Shown: one piece after another, positions 5,278 through 6,171 of the stretch | How the letters are laid out: the number at the start of each line of letters is the position of its first letter | Numbering within the stretch: position 1 is the stretch's first letter | Assembly: GCA_002363695.1 (NCBI GenBank) | Contig: DEWO01000076.1 | Span: forward strand, 152-6,322 | Source: Prevotella sp. UBA3208 | GTDB lineage: Bacteria; Bacteroidota; Bacteroidia; Bacteroidales; Bacteroidaceae | Direction: 5' to 3' | DNA length: 6,171 nt | Program-made: the position numbers and the translations under genes | The notes under the pieces: model-generated | What the model was told of the DNA's origin: nothing | Database searches by the model: none | The model's input: the letters and a program-made list of their open reading frames with translations, nothing else

Positions 5278-6171
5278 ATGGAAACAAATCCAAAGGCGCT
5301 TTGGGACAACTGCCTTAGTCTGATTAAGGAAAACGTCACGGAGCAGCAATTCAGAACATGGTTCGCGCCAATAGCCTTCGAGAACTACGACGAAGACAGC
5401 CGGACTCTCCTCGTGCAAGTACCAAGTATGTACGTGTACGAGTATCTGGAGCAGTACTATGTGGCATTGTTGAGCAAGGTGCTCTGTCGTTGTTTCGGTA
5501 CAAATGTCCAGTTGAACTATCGTGTGGTGGCTGACAAGAAGCACCACGTGACGGTAGACGTAGAAGGCAGCGAGGCTGTCAATATCGACTCGGTGCCAGC
5601 CACTCAGGGCAATAAGTCGCCCCAGGTGCTGGATGCTGTTCCCCATGACATCAATCCCCAGCTTGACCTGCATAAGACGTTCCAGAGCTTTATCGAGGGC
5701 GATTCCAATAAGTTGCCGCGTACGGTCGGTATGTCGATAGCAGAGCATCCGGGCAAGTCTACGTTCAATCCTTTTTTTGTGTTCGGACCTTCCGGTTGTG
5801 GTAAGACGCATCTGATCAATGCCATCGGTGTGCGTTGCAAGGAGATGTATCCTCAGAAGCGCGTACTCTATGTGTCGGCTCGCCTGTTCCAGGTACAGTT
5901 TACGGATGCCAGCCGTCAGAATACGGTCAATGACTTCATCAATTTCTACCAGACCATCGACGTACTCATCGTCGACGATGTGCAGGAGTGGGCAACGGCT
6001 GAGAAGACGGTAGCCACGTTCTTCCACATCTTTGACCATCTGTTCCGTCTGGGCAAGCAGATTATCCTGGCCAGTGACCGTCCGCCTGTAGACCTGAAGT
6101 GGTTGCAGGACCGTCTGCTGACTCGTTTCTCCTGTGGTCTGATTGCTGAGTTGGAGAAGCCCAATGTGCAG
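5278..6171 (+). CDS. dnaA: Chromosomal replication initiator protein DnaA, N-terminal 298 residues (3' end beyond window)
   Basis: Binds DnaA boxes and, as an ATP-driven filament, opens the replication origin. The frame is open from the ATG at 5278 to the right edge. Domain I (about 5-84) begins ALWDNCLSLIKENV and includes QQFRTWFAPI, the usual DnaA N-terminal pattern. A short linker domain II (about 85-125) follows, then the AAA+ domain from NPQL at 126. Seen in it: Walker A GPSGCGKT (170-177, K176), Walker B VLIVDD (229-234), sensor 1 in ILASDRPP (263-270), and DRLLTRF (278-284), whose R279 and R283 align with E. coli R281 and the arginine finger R285. Domain IV, the box-binding helix-turn-helix, is outside the window. 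An in-frame stop at 5233 with no other start codon after it supports 5278. No Shine-Dalgarno sequence is seen; an A-rich leader precedes the start. The motif after the finger is FSCGL where many DnaA proteins have F-x-W-G. Confidence 0.96.
   Translation, partial: METNPKALWDNCLSLIKENVTEQQFRTWFAPIAFENYDEDSRTLLVQVPSMYVYEYLEQYYVALLSKVLCRCFGTNVQLNYRVVADKKHHVTVDVEGSEAVNIDSVPATQGNKSPQVLDAVPHDINPQLDLHKTFQSFIEGDSNKLPRTVGMSIAEHPGKSTFNPFFVFGPSGCGKTHLINAIGVRCKEMYPQKRVLYVSARLFQVQFTDASRQNTVNDFINFYQTIDVLIVDDVQEWATAEKTVATFFHIFDHLFRLGKQIILASDRPPVDLKWLQDRLLTRFSCGLIAELEKPNVQ

Noticed and set aside
5251..6039. A 262-codon open frame on the - strand
   Set aside because: It lies almost wholly opposite dnaA, whose protein is clearly recognisable with Walker A, Walker B and arginine-finger motifs; the reverse frame shows no known motif and is a shadow.

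Overview
The window carries five protein genes, all on the + strand, from what looks like a Bacteroidales chromosome, most likely Prevotellaceae or a relative. The evidence for this is a TAnnTTTG-type -7 promoter element, the lack of purine-rich Shine-Dalgarno sequences before the starts, an amidase of the Bacteroidetes layout (signal peptide, Amidase_3, Pro/Ala-rich linker, SPOR-like end) followed by an MCE gene, and a DnaA with a Bacteroidetes-like AAA+ core. The lineage is inferred from protein family style; no search was run.

Layout: 1-1950 is the C-terminal part of a class II (adenosylcobalamin-dependent) ribonucleotide reductase, cut by the left window edge. 1981-2361 is folB, dihydroneopterin aldolase. 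2407-3972 is a secreted N-acetylmuramoyl-L-alanine amidase with a consensus -7 element just before its start. 4003-4905 is an inner-membrane-anchored MlaD-like MCE lipid-transport protein, probably co-transcribed with the amidase. 4906-5277 is a 372-bp non-coding region with a good candidate promoter, short direct repeats and DnaA-box-like sites. 5278 to the right edge is the first 298 codons of dnaA, whose DNA-binding domain lies outside the window.

Two themes mix here: nucleotide supply and replication (NrdJ makes dNTPs, FolB feeds the folate needed for dTMP synthesis, DnaA starts replication), and envelope maintenance (peptidoglycan amidase and MCE lipid carrier). The nrdJ part is much richer in G/C at third codon positions than the sampled genes downstream.

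These are conserved housekeeping families and I see no undescribed multi-gene system, mobile element, CRISPR array, tRNA or rRNA. The part most worth a second look is the region upstream of dnaA: a 9-mer present three times, two TTGTGAA motifs one helical turn apart that resemble DnaA boxes, and a promoter. It suggests dnaA autoregulation or, less certainly, part of a replication origin.
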